Assembly (NCBI RefSeq): GCF_000504165.1
Contig: NZ_AYSE01000006.1
Coordinates: 124,001-188,000, forward strand
Direction: 5' to 3'
DNA length: 64,000 nt
Source: Bacillus sp. FJAT-14578
GTDB taxonomy: Bacteria; Bacillota; Bacilli; Bacillales; Bacillaceae_H
The notes below the pieces were generated by a model. That model did no database searches and was not told where the DNA came from. It worked only from the letters and a program-made list of their open reading frames with translations. The translations under genes and the position numbers were made by a program. This document shows, piece after piece, positions 45,042-53,563 of this stretch; the first letter of the stretch is position 1; the number at the start of each line of letters is the position of its first letter.

Positions 45042-47468
45042 TTAATGAGGAAGAAAATTGACAGGAAGAATAATATCAACCGTTGTTCCTTTATCCAATT
45101 CACTTTCAATAACTATTTTTCCTTGATGCGCTTCAATATTTTTATAACAAATCATTAATCCTAAACCAATCCCTTTTTCTTTGATACTATAAAAAGGTTC
45201 TCCGAGATGTGAGATACGTTCTTTTGGAATCCCACATCCTTGATCGATAAAGCGAATGCATACTTGGTGATCATCAAGTTTATTGACTTGGATCAAAACG
45301 TCTCCCCCCAGCGGCATCGCTTCAATTGCATTTTTTAAGATATTGATAAACACTTGTTTTAATTGGTTCCTTTCAAAAGGGATCAAAGGAATGCCAGATT
45401 CAAACTTCGTTCTAATTTGGACGTTATTCATCATCGCTTGAGATTGGAGTAAGAGTGTAACCTGTTCTACTAACATGTGCAGGTCATTGGGGTGGACCTT
45501 TACCGCCTGTGGCTTGGCTACCGCGATATACTCATTGGTAATACCTTCTATTCGATCCATCTCTGATAACACCACATCTATATAACTCTGATTATTCTCA
45601 TTTTCCGGTGATTTTAGTAATTGCATAAATCCTTTCATTGCGGTTAAAGGATTATTAACTTCATGGGCGATTGCGGCGGCTAATTGCCCTACGACAGCAA
45701 GCTTCTCTGCTTTCCGTAGTAATTCTTCCGTTTTTAACCGTTCGGTGATATCTCGAGAGATGGCCAGGAAAACTTCCTTTTCACCCAAGTTAAAAACACG
45801 GACACTAAACTCAGTATCCATTTTTTTGCCTGTTTTAAAAACATATTCATCTTGCAAAGTGAAAGAACGCTTTCCTTCTCTAATTTTTTCCACAATTCTT
45901 ATGAGCATTGTAGAATTTGGAGAAACTATATCGGCAAATGGCATCGAGAGAAGGCCTTCCCTACTGTATCCAAATCTTTCGCACCCCACTGGATTTACTT
46001 CAAGGAATCGAGTTGGAAGTCGATTCTCATCCAATTCCACCAAGTATACCCCATCCACGGCTTGTTCAAATAGAATACGGTACTTCTTCTCACTTTCCTG
46101 CAATTGTTGATGTAACCGATGCAGTTCTCTTTCTACTTGTTTCCTTTCGGAAATGTCTCTAATGATTGCTGATACAGCAATCACATTTCTCTTTGAATCT
46201 AGAATAGGAGAAATAGTCAGGTTTACATCGAAGAGACTTCCATCCTTTCGTAGTCTAACTGTTTCCAATCTAGTAATAGATTCCCCGGATATGACCTTTT
46301 GAATCTGTTCTAAAGCTTCATCCATTAATAAATCAGGTACACAAGGTAATCTTTGTCCCAAGGTTTCTTGTACTGACCAGCCAAATATCTTTTCATAAGC
46401 TTTATTAGCTTGTAAAATATGTCCTTCTAAATCAGCTATAACGATAGCATCTATGTTATGATTGACGAATGATTCCAGCCGTTCTTTGGTTACTTTTAGT
46501 TCCTCTTCCATCTTCTTTCGTTCCGTTATATCAATAGCAGAGCCGACAACTTCAATGACTTTCCCTTCTCGTTTAACAGGCCTAAGCAAGATGACAATAA
46601 AGGTTTTATCATTTGGCCATGGTAGTTCAAACGTGACTTCTTGCCCTTCCCATGCCCGTTGGTAATATTCCAGTAGTTGGGGAACTAAATGTGAAGGAAC
46701 GACGAAAGGATCCATAGTTTGTAAATCTTTACCTACCACTTGTTTAGGGTCCATCTCATTTCGATAATATAATTGTCCATCACACATCATATGGATAAAA
46801 CGTTCATTCACCTTTTTAAACTTAAAAATAGCCCCTTGTTGTTCACGTACCGTATCTTGTAATTCTTGTTTTGATTCGGCTAATTTTTGGTTCAAATGTG
46901 ACAAGCTCTGTGTCAAACGATACAGTTTATTATGAGCTTCAATGATTAATAAACCAAGCAAAAGTCCAACAAAAACAAATAGGAAATACTCAATATGAAA
47001 ATACATATTAGCACTTAAATCTGAAAAAACTTCTAATATTAAATAATAAACAACAAAATGAATAGCTAGATAAAGAAAGGCTCTTTTTATGGAGGGAAGG
47101 TTCTTCATATAGTTTTTAAGTAAGGTGAATAGGAAAATGGTTCCTCCTAACATATCTACACCTACTATCCAGTGATCACTACCTATATAAACGTGAGCAA
47201 TGTAAATACCGATTGCTGTCATCCATCCAGCTTTATAACCAAAATAAACAAATGATAGAATAAGAGGAGCAAATCGAAGATCATAGAAAAATTCATTATA
47301 TCTAACGGGAAAGAACATCAGAATAACTGCAACGATACTAGCATAACATCCTCCCAATAGATAGATTGATTTCAAACTTTTACGTGTTGTAAAAACTTGA
47401 ATGACTATAGCTAAGCTTACAAAGGATGAAAAAATACAATGGTTAATGAAAAAATCATTGAAAATCAT
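45042..47468 (-). CDS. Membrane-bound multi-PAS sensor histidine kinase
   Basis: The 808-residue kinase has an N-terminal membrane domain of 5-6 helices (residues about 5-195, 5TMR_LYT-like). It continues with a coiled coil, three PAS/PAC modules (about 210-330, 335-455 and 470-585), HisKA with phospho-acceptor His in AAAIAHEVNNPLTAMKGF, and a HATPase domain (NAIEAM, DQGCGIP, GIGLGL). The layout resembles KinB/KinC/KinE-type kinases that feed Spo0F/Spo0A, and no partner response regulator is adjacent. GGAGGG precedes the ATG. The signal is unknown. It is flanked on both sides by IS6 ends and gene-poor DNA. Confidence 0.9.
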   Translation of the reverse strand: MIFNDFFINHCIFSSFVSLAIVIQVFTTRKSLKSIYLLGGCYASIVAVILMFFPVRYNEFFYDLRFAPLILSFVYFGYKAGWMTAIGIYIAHVYIGSDHWIVGVDMLGGTIFLFTLLKNYMKNLPSIKRAFLYLAIHFVVYYLILEVFSDLSANMYFHIEYFLFVFVGLLLGLLIIEAHNKLYRLTQSLSHLNQKLAESKQELQDTVREQQGAIFKFKKVNERFIHMMCDGQLYYRNEMDPKQVVGKDLQTMDPFVVPSHLVPQLLEYYQRAWEGQEVTFELPWPNDKTFIVILLRPVKREGKVIEVVGSAIDITERKKMEEELKVTKERLESFVNHNIDAIVIADLEGHILQANKAYEKIFGWSVQETLGQRLPCVPDLLMDEALEQIQKVISGESITRLETVRLRKDGSLFDVNLTISPILDSKRNVIAVSAIIRDISERKQVERELHRLHQQLQESEKKYRILFEQAVDGVYLVELDENRLPTRFLEVNPVGCERFGYSREGLLSMPFADIVSPNSTMLIRIVEKIREGKRSFTLQDEYVFKTGKKMDTEFSVRVFNLGEKEVFLAISRDITERLKTEELLRKAEKLAVVGQLAAAIAHEVNNPLTAMKGFMQLLKSPENENNQSYIDVVLSEMDRIEGITNEYIAVAKPQAVKVHPNDLHMLVEQVTLLLQSQAMMNNVQIRTKFESGIPLIPFERNQLKQVFINILKNAIEAMPLGGDVLIQVNKLDDHQVCIRFIDQGCGIPKERISHLGEPFYSIKEKGIGLGLMICYKNIEAHQGKIVIESELDKGTTVDIILPVNFLPH

Positions 47469-47700
47469 TTAATCCCTCCTACAGGTTATTTCTTATTCAA
47501 TATTGCTGATTGATCTACTGTTTAACTTAAAAAGATTATCACTGTTTTTAGTCATAGGATAAATAATTAGAATATTAAATAATCTCAAACATATCTTGAT
47601 TTAAATTGAAGCTTATTATTTATTTGTTTTTTATCAGCGTAACTTCATTCACTTCTAGTTGACATAAAACTTATTTATCAGTAATCGGAAAATCATCAGA

Positions 47701-47865
47701 TTAGCAGGATTTGATGATTTTTTCAAAGATTTTATGATCGGAAAGTGACAATAATTCAACTCTACCTAATGAGTCCTTTTCTTTGATCTCAAAAGTACCA
47801 TTATCATATAACCGCATAACTTTATCCTTTTCTCCTCTAAACATCATAGTAGAACCAATAGGCAT
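47701..47865 (-). CDS. Small hypothetical protein, 54 residues
   Basis: The frame opens MPIGSTMMFRGEKDKVMRLY and ends FEKIIKSC, with GGGAGG 7 bases before the ATG. The alternating hydrophobic/charged pattern (VMRLYDNGTFEIKEKDSLG) suggests a small beta-rich protein. No family was recognised. It is 230 bases upstream of the histidine kinase gene on the same strand and could be cotranscribed with it. Confidence 0.55.
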   Translation of the reverse strand: MPIGSTMMFRGEKDKVMRLYDNGTFEIKEKDSLGRVELLSLSDHKIFEKIIKSC

Positions 47866-48057
47866 AATTTTTCCTCCCAGATCATATTGCTTTCAAATTA
47901 TATAGTAAAGTTCACTTAGAAAATTTTATTAAGTGTTTACAAAATATTGTAAGCGCTTTCTTTTAGTTGTGTAAATGTATGTTTTATTCACATATAGAAA
48001 TAAATCCAGCATCTTTTCCGTTTACCGCAGAGTAAAAAATAGCTGTAAATTAAGACA

Positions 48058-48140
48058 AGTTCTGGTGCAAAAAACTTGAACTGATGGTAAGTAATCTATC
48101 CAACTTGGATATACTGATACTACTAAACTAAAAGAGCAAC
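48058..48140 (+). repeat. Solitary IS6/IS240-type left end
   Basis: AGTTCTGGTGCAAAAAAC is followed 50 bases later by AACTTGGATATACTGATACT, the same order as in the IS6 leaders at 48819 and 42157. No transposase follows. Confidence 0.65.
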
Positions 48141-48509
48141 AGGTCCTAAATTGTCTTTAATATCGAGATTACGTTTTTTCAGTTTTTATCTCTGGGATGA
48201 TTCGGTCCTCAATTCATTTGGATTAGAAACATCGCGATGGCGTAATCCAAAAAACTTTCATACTTAATCGAATTCCTTATACATAAGGCCCCCTTTAACA
48301 ATAGAATCTATCCTTTTTTCAACTCGTTATATTAACAAATTATTTTAACATGATAATAGAAAGTGAAAATTCAGTTTGTTTTTTGCAAGAAAATCTGACA
48401 CATAATCATAAACCGATTTAAAATTCGCAAAATATAAACTATATTACTCGTTTTGATATTATTCTTAACAAAAAACATATATGTAACTTATATGTAACTT
48501 ACAATAATA

Positions 48510-48550
48510 ACTACAAAAAACTACAGAAAAATACAAAAAAACACAGAAAT
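48510..48550. other. Phased A-tracts (predicted curved DNA), right block
   Basis: CAAAAAACTACAGAAAAATAC and its continuation place A5-A7 runs about 10 bases apart. It resembles the reverse complement of the left block. Confidence 0.5.
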
Positions 48551-48763
48551 AAATTTAATGTTTTTAATGTTTTAAAAATTTTAAAAGTATTAAAAAACAA
48601 AAAAGAATTATTATTATAAGATAATACCATCGTAGCTTCGCTTGTTATGCGAGATCAAAGTCCCAGCCAGCCTCAATCATGTTTCTACAAGCAGGGGGCG
48701 AACTGTTTAGTTGACGGGCTCAAGTCCCACTGGGGCTTTTGTTCAATAAGGCTTTGCAATGAT

Positions 48764-48805
48764 CTTCAACAAACGGACGCTATCCTGCAAAAAAGGATCA
48801 GCGCT
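48764..48805 (+). repeat. Terminator-like intergenic repeat (CTTCAACAAACGGACGC type)
   Basis: CTTCAACAAACGGACGCTATCC is followed by a GCTATCCT/AAGGATCAGC stem. Related sequences are at 53535, 57150, 57951 and, inverted, 59105. Confidence 0.5.
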
Positions 48806-48818
48806 CAATACTTTTTGG

Positions 48819-48901
48819 GGTTCTGGTACAGAAACCTCGAACATCTTGCAATTAATCTCTAAAACTTGGACATACTGATACTATTACTCTAAAAAAGGTG
48901 T
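48819..48901 (+). repeat. IS6-type left end and leader
   Basis: GGTTCTGGTACAGAAAC starts the remnant, followed by the conserved leader words AATCTCTAAAACTTGGACAT before the transposase start. Confidence 0.7.
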
Positions 48902-49206
48902 GTGATCGGTATGGAAAAGGAAAGTTTGTTCAAATGGAAGCACTATCAGCCTGATATTATTTTATTAACGGTAAGATGGTACCTACGGTACAGCCTAAGT
49001 TTCCGTGATTTGGTGGAAATGATGGAGGAACGAGGCTTATCCATTGCTCACACAACCATTATGTGTTGGGTTCATCAATATGGTCCTGAGTTGGATAAGC
49101 GAATCCGACGTCATCTCAAACAAACCAATGATTCATGGAGAGTGGATGAAACGTACATAAAGGGGTACCACCACATGCCCATCAAGCTAACAACGACAAA
49201 TACTTA
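48902..49206 (+). pseudogene. IS6-family transposase N-terminal part, disrupted by IS231-like insertion
   Basis: From the ATG at 48911 the frame gives MEKESLFKWKHYQPDIILL through the IS6 HTH and first DDE Asp segment (WRVDETYIKG). The frame then enters the inserted IS231-like element at 49174. Across the insertion (resuming at 50823) it would read a few more codons and stop, so the copy was already deleted before IS231 arrived. Confidence 0.85.
49163..49173. repeat. Left 11-bp target-site duplication of the IS231-like element
   Basis: GGGTACCACCA is identical to 50812-50822 and directly abuts the inverted repeat. Confidence 0.93.
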
Positions 49207-50811
49207 GAGTAGAGCCGTTTCTACAAGAAAGCCGTCTATGCTACTGAAAAAAGGCATGCCAAATAAACCTGAAATAGGTCAATTTTTTAACGCTATGCTA
49301 CTTTCTTGTGACACATGGTATACTGATAGACAACACCCAATATGTCAAAGACTGTCTTTTTCTCATACCGGTGGGATTTTCGCCCGTTTTTCTGTAGGAG
49401 GTTAAACAGGCGGAGCAGTATCTTTGATAGTTCTTGGGTGCTTTTTTGTATTGCTTGAAACAGGAGTGAAAAATAATCTTTGATGATATAAATGGCTTTA
49501 TATTCGCTGAGCTCTCGTTTTTTCTTGATGAGGAGTAGCTGCCGCATTTGAAACATGGTGGAGGAACAGAGGAGAATGCCAATCAGTTGACCATAAAGAT
49601 GACATTCTAATCGCTCTTTTTTTATCTCTTTACAATGATCTATTTCAAAGAAGGATTTCCATGTTTTAAAAAGTAATTCAATTTGCCAACGTAAAGAATA
49701 AAGATTGTGAACATGTCCCGTTGGGACATCTTCTAGTGGCGTATTGGTTATGTATACATTCATAGCACTCAACCGTTTACTCCGTTCTTTCATGACAATA
49801 CCTTTCTTTTTCTCCTTTAACGCTTGATTTTCCCACCGTTTTCGGGTTTGTTCTTCCGTAAGTCGGTGGATAATAACCCTAGTCGGCAACTTTTGATACT
49901 GGCCAATGTAAACGTCAGAGATCTCATAGGTTTGCCCCGGTTTTAATTGGTGCATGATTTCTTCCATATCCAACTGAATATACTCGGTTTGTTTTTTGAG
50001 CGTTCCATTTTTGAAGTATTCGGGATCAGGATTCCTCAGATAAATCCGATTGTTTAATTTTAAGCGAGAGATATAATAGGCCCCTTTCTCACCCATTTGG
50101 TGGAGATCTTTCAAATCAAAATAACCTAAATCGCGTATACATAAATCTCCTGTTTGTACTGTTTGTAAGCAAGTGGAACCGTAGGTTCGATCATTTTGTT
50201 TACCTGGTCCCGAGTGAACGTGTAGGAATTGACCGCTAAGAAGATCATATTCTAATTGAATCTTTACGCCAGCTGTATGGCTACTGCCTCCGGATCCTTG
50301 ATAGGTTGAGGCAAACACATCTGGAAGTTGAAAGGTCGTAGAGTCCAAGATTCGTATACGCCGAAACTGAGAAGCATAACGATGAGAAAGGGACTGAGAG
50401 GCATATAGCTTTTGCGTAAGCAGAGAAGTTAATACTTTTCGTAGAAGCTTGACAGCTGAAGGATTAAATCGTTGATTGAGTCCTTCAGGACTTATTAAGA
50501 CCCCCGTTGAAGATTCTAGAGAACTACATAACTGTGTCAGGGAAGTACTCGCTACTTTTTGACTTAACCACACGCACAATGCTATTAAATCTTTGGCTTG
50601 GTACTTACTCGTCCTTTGAACAAAGCCTACCTTTTTGGCCAGCTGTTGGAGAGCTTGTGGAGACAAAGATCGTTGTAATTCCTGTGAAAAGAGAGTAAGT
50701 TCACCTGAAACCTCGTGACACATAAAAAACACCATCCTTTCTACATATTACAGAAAGAATAGCGTTTTTTTTGTTTTTGGGGTAATGATTTGCCCTAGCT
50801 TGATGGGCATG
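49174..50811 (-). mobile_element. Intact IS231-like element (IS4 family)
   Basis: The 1638-bp element has terminal inverted repeats sharing CATGCCCATCAAGCTA, close to the IS231 consensus end, an 11-bp target duplication and one full transposase gene. Perfect duplications suggest a recent insertion. Confidence 0.95.
49293..50723 (-). CDS. IS231-like transposase (IS4 family)
   Basis: The 476-residue DDE transposase opens [19 protein letters not shown]. The first catalytic Asp is in [10 protein letters not shown], the second in [10 protein letters not shown], and the YREK signature is in [16 protein letters not shown]. Length and motifs match the IS231 group. The ATG at 50723 is preferred (AAGGATGG upstream); an earlier in-frame start at 50735 is possible. 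All catalytic residues are present, so it is probably active. Confidence 0.95.
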   Translation of the reverse strand: MCHEVSGELTLFSQELQRSLSPQALQQLAKKVGFVQRTSKYQAKDLIALCVWLSQKVASTSLTQLCSSLESSTGVLISPEGLNQRFNPSAVKLLRKVLTSLLTQKLYASQSLSHRYASQFRRIRILDSTTFQLPDVFASTYQGSGGSSHTAGVKIQLEYDLLSGQFLHVHSGPGKQNDRTYGSTCLQTVQTGDLCIRDLGYFDLKDLHQMGEKGAYYISRLKLNNRIYLRNPDPEYFKNGTLKKQTEYIQLDMEEIMHQLKPGQTYEISDVYIGQYQKLPTRVIIHRLTEEQTRKRWENQALKEKKKGIVMKERSKRLSAMNVYITNTPLEDVPTGHVHNLYSLRWQIELLFKTWKSFFEIDHCKEIKKERLECHLYGQLIGILLCSSTMFQMRQLLLIKKKRELSEYKAIYIIKDYFSLLFQAIQKSTQELSKILLRLFNLLQKNGRKSHRYEKKTVFDILGVVYQYTMCHKKVA

Positions 50812-50822
50812 GGGTACCACCA
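50812..50822. repeat. Right 11-bp target-site duplication
   Basis: GGGTACCACCA directly follows the right inverted repeat. Confidence 0.93.
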
Positions 50823-50862
50823 GCAAAACGCGAATTTACAACGTTAAGGAGATTCCAAAAGA

Positions 50863-50908
50863 AAAAATCCCAATTTCTCAGCATTAAAATTGAGAAATTG
50901 GGATTTTT
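50863..50908. terminator. Bidirectional terminator
   Basis: An 18-bp perfect inverted repeat (50863-50880 and 50891-50908) surrounds a 10-base loop, with A- and T-rich outer ends giving tails on both strands. Confidence 0.88.
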
Positions 50909-50982
50909 CGTTACTTGAGAAAAGCGCCCTTTTCTTGAATAAACAATAAGCTTCTATTAGCTGGTTAGTTAAACAAGGAAAA

Positions 50983-51014
50983 CAAAAAGCCGGAATAAAA
51001 ATCGGCTTTTTTCT
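50983..51014 (-). terminator. Terminator of pssA
   Basis: AAAAGCCG and CGGCTTTT form a stem with a T-rich tail on the minus strand, about 35 bases beyond the pssA stop. Confidence 0.8.
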
Positions 51015-51047
51015 TTGATAAAAATCAACAACGAAATTTAACAAAGC

Positions 51048-51794
51048 CTATTTATTAAATTTCTTTCTTTTGTAAAGCCTTTTTGGTAAACGAAAGTTTT
51101 TTCTTCTCATTGGAAATCTGGTTTCTTTTTCTTTTATATATCTTACCGTTATAAACAAAATGTAAGTAATTAATGCAACATAAAAGAGAACCGGAACGTT
51201 TTCAAATCTAGATTTAGCAATTAAGTAAAACATATAAAACAAAAATAATGTTATCAGTACACTGTACCTAGGTAATCCCACCTTCTTAAAACTAGGTATT
51301 TTAATCCTGCTCACCATAAAAAAGCAAAGCCCGTAGAAAAGCAGAATAAAAATCCAAAGTGGGATTGCCTTCACAAATAATGTTAAGAAAGTGACGATTC
51401 CTCCGGCCAGCGTAATGGGTATGCCTTCGAAATGCTTAAGTGACTCATCCTGTGAGGTAATGTTGAATCGGGCTAACCGATAGGAACCAAACAACGGAAA
51501 TAATCCGGACATAATAATTCCATACATATTAAAGTCAATAAAATAAGTATGTGCAGCTAAGAACGCAGGAGCAACCCCGAACGATACAATATCAGCTAAA
51601 GAATCCAGTTCTTTTCCGATTGGGTTTGATACACCAAGTATTCTAGCTATTCTACCATCGACTGCATCTAACATTATCGCGATAAAAATTAAGATTGTAG
51701 CGTTTCTCAGATCATCATTAATTATGTAAGCGATGGATAAAAAACCACAAAATAAATTTCCAAATGTAAATAAGTTGGGTATATGTCTTTTCAT
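51048..51794 (-). CDS. pssA: CDP-diacylglycerol-serine O-phosphatidyltransferase
   Basis: This 248-residue membrane enzyme makes phosphatidylserine from CDP-diacylglycerol and serine, the precursor of phosphatidylethanolamine. The CDP-alcohol phosphotransferase signature DG-x2-AR-x8-G-x3-D-x3-D is complete in VDGRIARILG and GKELDSLADI. It has about eight hydrophobic segments and a highly basic tail (RRKNFRLPKRLYKRKKFNK). In B. subtilis pssA is followed by ybfM and psd; here neither is present. The gene is alone between IS debris and a recombinase. Confidence 0.9.
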   Translation of the reverse strand: MKRHIPNLFTFGNLFCGFLSIAYIINDDLRNATILIFIAIMLDAVDGRIARILGVSNPIGKELDSLADIVSFGVAPAFLAAHTYFIDFNMYGIIMSGLFPLFGSYRLARFNITSQDESLKHFEGIPITLAGGIVTFLTLFVKAIPLWIFILLFYGLCFFMVSRIKIPSFKKVGLPRYSVLITLFLFYMFYLIAKSRFENVPVLFYVALITYILFITVRYIKEKETRFPMRRKNFRLPKRLYKRKKFNK

Positions 51795-52189
51795 CTTACA
51801 CTTCCTTTAGAAATATCAATTTTACATTACTCATTATGTATTTCATTTTCTCTTTCCCCTGATATTTTAGTTTATTTACATCATAAAAAAATCTGACAAC
51901 TAGATTTTTTTCATAGGTATACTTTAAGGGTACCGTACTAATGGGAGAACATCCACTATTTTAGGCGTTAGAGGAACCAAACATGGAATTTAACAGTCCT
52001 CTAGATGTGTGTCGAACAATGTTTTTATTAACTACATAATCCAACGTTATAACTTTTAAAAAATAGATGTATATAAATCTGAAAAACTGGCAAAGATGAT
52101 AACATATCCCCCTTTTCTAAAAGAGCATCTGCTCACTGGCAGATGCTCCTTTTTTGACGTGTTTCTACCTATTACATATTTATTCTTGT
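51795..52189. other. Intergenic region upstream of pssA
   Basis: It contains the AT-rich pssA leader and the terminator at 52121. No coding sequence was supported. Confidence 0.5.
52121..52156 (+). terminator. Strong terminator without an obvious upstream gene
   Basis: GAGCATCTGC and GCAGATGCTC flank TCACTG and are followed by CCTTTTTT on the plus strand. No supported plus-strand gene ends here, so it may belong to a lost gene or a small RNA. Confidence 0.75.
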
Positions 52190-52319
52190 GCTACTTCTTC
52201 ATACTCCCTGACAAACCTATAAAAGGTTGTCTTTTTAGGCCTACTTCCTGCACGGCCTTAACAGCTGTCATCTCTCATGCTTTCCATCGATGGTATACTT
52301 CTTTAAACTCATCTGTTAC
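52190..52319 (-). pseudogene. C-terminal fragment of a second serine recombinase
   Basis: Read with two corrections, the sequence gives VTDEFKEVYHRWKA, then (after TGA) EMTAVKAVQEVGLK, then, after restoring one A in an A-run, KTTFYRFVREYEEVAQE. This is the HTH tail of a TnpR-type resolvase. One nonsense and one frameshift mark it as dead. It is unlike the tail of the neighbouring intact recombinase, so it came from a different element. Confidence 0.75.
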
Positions 52320-52433
52320 CTAATTTTTGTTCGACCAAAAGCTGCTCCACTTTGGCCCAGTGCCGGCATTCGTGCAATCAAGGGGAAGGTAAATCTAAGA
52401 AATAATCCAAAGAATCCCTTTGTCCAATGGATG

Positions 52434-52994
52434 CTACTCAATTCCATTATTCTTTTGCATCTTACGATATAAAGTCATGCGAGAAATACCAACCTTCTCA
52501 GCAGCATCCGTGCGACTCATGCCTTGATCGATAAGATATAGGGCATACTTAACCTTCTCCCCATCGGTTCTAGGCCTTCCAGGATGTTTCCCTCGTTTTC
52601 TTGCAGCCATAATCCCTTCTTTTGTCCGTTCGGAAGTTAAATCTCTTTCAAATTGAGCAATACCAGCGAAAATGGTAAACAGCATTTTCCCATGTGCTGT
52701 TGTTGTATCTAGCCAAGACTCTTTTAAACTCTTTAGATGTGCTCCCTTTTTCGAAATGAGTTCAGTAATTTCAATAAGATCCTTTGTAGACCGAGATAAG
52801 CGAGTCAAATCCGTTACGACAACCGTATCCTCTGGACGAAGAAATTCCAGCATCCGGTTTAATTCTGGCCGTTCCCGTTTTGTCCCTGTCACCTTTTCAA
52901 AAAAGATTCGTTCACACCCAAATTCCTCCAACTGTTTCCTTTTTCGGTCCAAATTCTGGTCGAGTGTAGAAACACGCATGTAACCAAAGTTCAT
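52434..52994 (-). CDS. Serine recombinase (resolvase/invertase family)
   Basis: The 186-residue recombinase has the catalytic Ser in YMRVSTLDQN (Ser9). It has the conserved arginines in VVVTDLTRLSRSTKDL, the E-helix FAGIAQFERDLTSERTKEG and the C-terminal HTH (GMSRTDAAEKVGISRMTLYRKM). This short type acts as a Tn3-family resolvase or Hin/Gin-type invertase on closely spaced sites. No Tn3 transposase is in the window. A 24-bp palindrome with a TT centre 135 bases upstream is a likely crossover site. Confidence 0.92.
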   Translation of the reverse strand: MNFGYMRVSTLDQNLDRKRKQLEEFGCERIFFEKVTGTKRERPELNRMLEFLRPEDTVVVTDLTRLSRSTKDLIEITELISKKGAHLKSLKESWLDTTTAHGKMLFTIFAGIAQFERDLTSERTKEGIMAARKRGKHPGRPRTDGEKVKYALYLIDQGMSRTDAAEKVGISRMTLYRKMQKNNGIE

Positions 52995-53128
52995 ATGTAT
53001 CCTCCCCTCTGTATATTATTGTATCAAAAACATCATAGATTTAATATTGTTACAAATAATATTGTTACGTATTTTTATTACACAAATTACGCGAGATTGA
53101 TAGCCTAACATAATGAACGGAATCCCCG

Positions 53129-53152
53129 TAACATAAACGTTCGTTTTTGTTA
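53129..53152. promoter_or_regulatory. Candidate res subsite I for the serine recombinase
   Basis: TAACATAAACG and CGTTTTTGTTA are inverted (one mismatch) around a TT centre, the geometry of a resolvase crossover site. GTTAC words at about 53058 and 53077 could be parts of accessory subsites. Confidence 0.5.
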
Positions 53153-53218
53153 CAGTTGTCAACAAATAATAAGTCGTTTGAAAAGCAATAAAGTCACTTA
53201 ATAATGCCAGTCACGTTA

Positions 53219-53244
53219 TTCAATAATCGGGTCAGATTATTGAA
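53219..53244. repeat. 10-bp inverted repeat
   Basis: TTCAATAATC and GATTATTGAA flank GGGTCA. It could be an operator, or a relic of the transposon end near the recombinase. Confidence 0.45.
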
Positions 53245-53326
53245 CAAAATCACGCTTAAATTGAATTTGAAATATGTCTTAATCTACACCCTTCCCGTCT
53301 TCATACGGTAAGCCCTAACACCTATT

Positions 53327-53491
53327 ATGCCTAATAGATTTTCATTTACTCTCTTCCTTTTTCCTTATACTAATGACTGTCCCAGAATAGAAGAGACAAT
53401 AACGTTTAAACTTGATGGCTATAAAGTAAAGCCAGTTGATTACTTCAACAGAGTTATACCAGAAAATGAGTGGCACAAATTACAGTTTTAG
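53327..53491 (+). CDS. Small open frame, possible C-terminal remnant (54 residues)
   Basis: The frame ends ITFKLDGYKVKPVDYFNRVI-PENEWHKLQF, which has the composition of a real protein end, but no ribosome binding site precedes the ATG. It is probably the tail of a lost gene; no family was recognised. Confidence 0.3.
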   Translation: MPNRFSFTLFLFPYTNDCPRIEETITFKLDGYKVKPVDYFNRVIPENEWHKLQF

Positions 53492-53563
53492 GGAGGTTTC
53501 CTTGTTTCACTAACGGGGTGCTTTTCTTCAATAACGATCTTCAACAATAGGGGGCTTTAGTTG

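Larger units (their letters stand above)
47866..48901. other. Gene-poor region with IS6 end and A-tracts
   Basis: It holds a decayed IS6 left end (48058-48140), phased A-tracts (48510-48550) and a terminator-like repeat (48764-48805). Otherwise no supported feature was found. Confidence 0.5.

Noticed and set aside
48510..48550. CRISPR array or iterons
   Set aside because: The A-tract words are not exact repeats with unique spacers; periodicity of about 10 bases fits DNA curvature instead.
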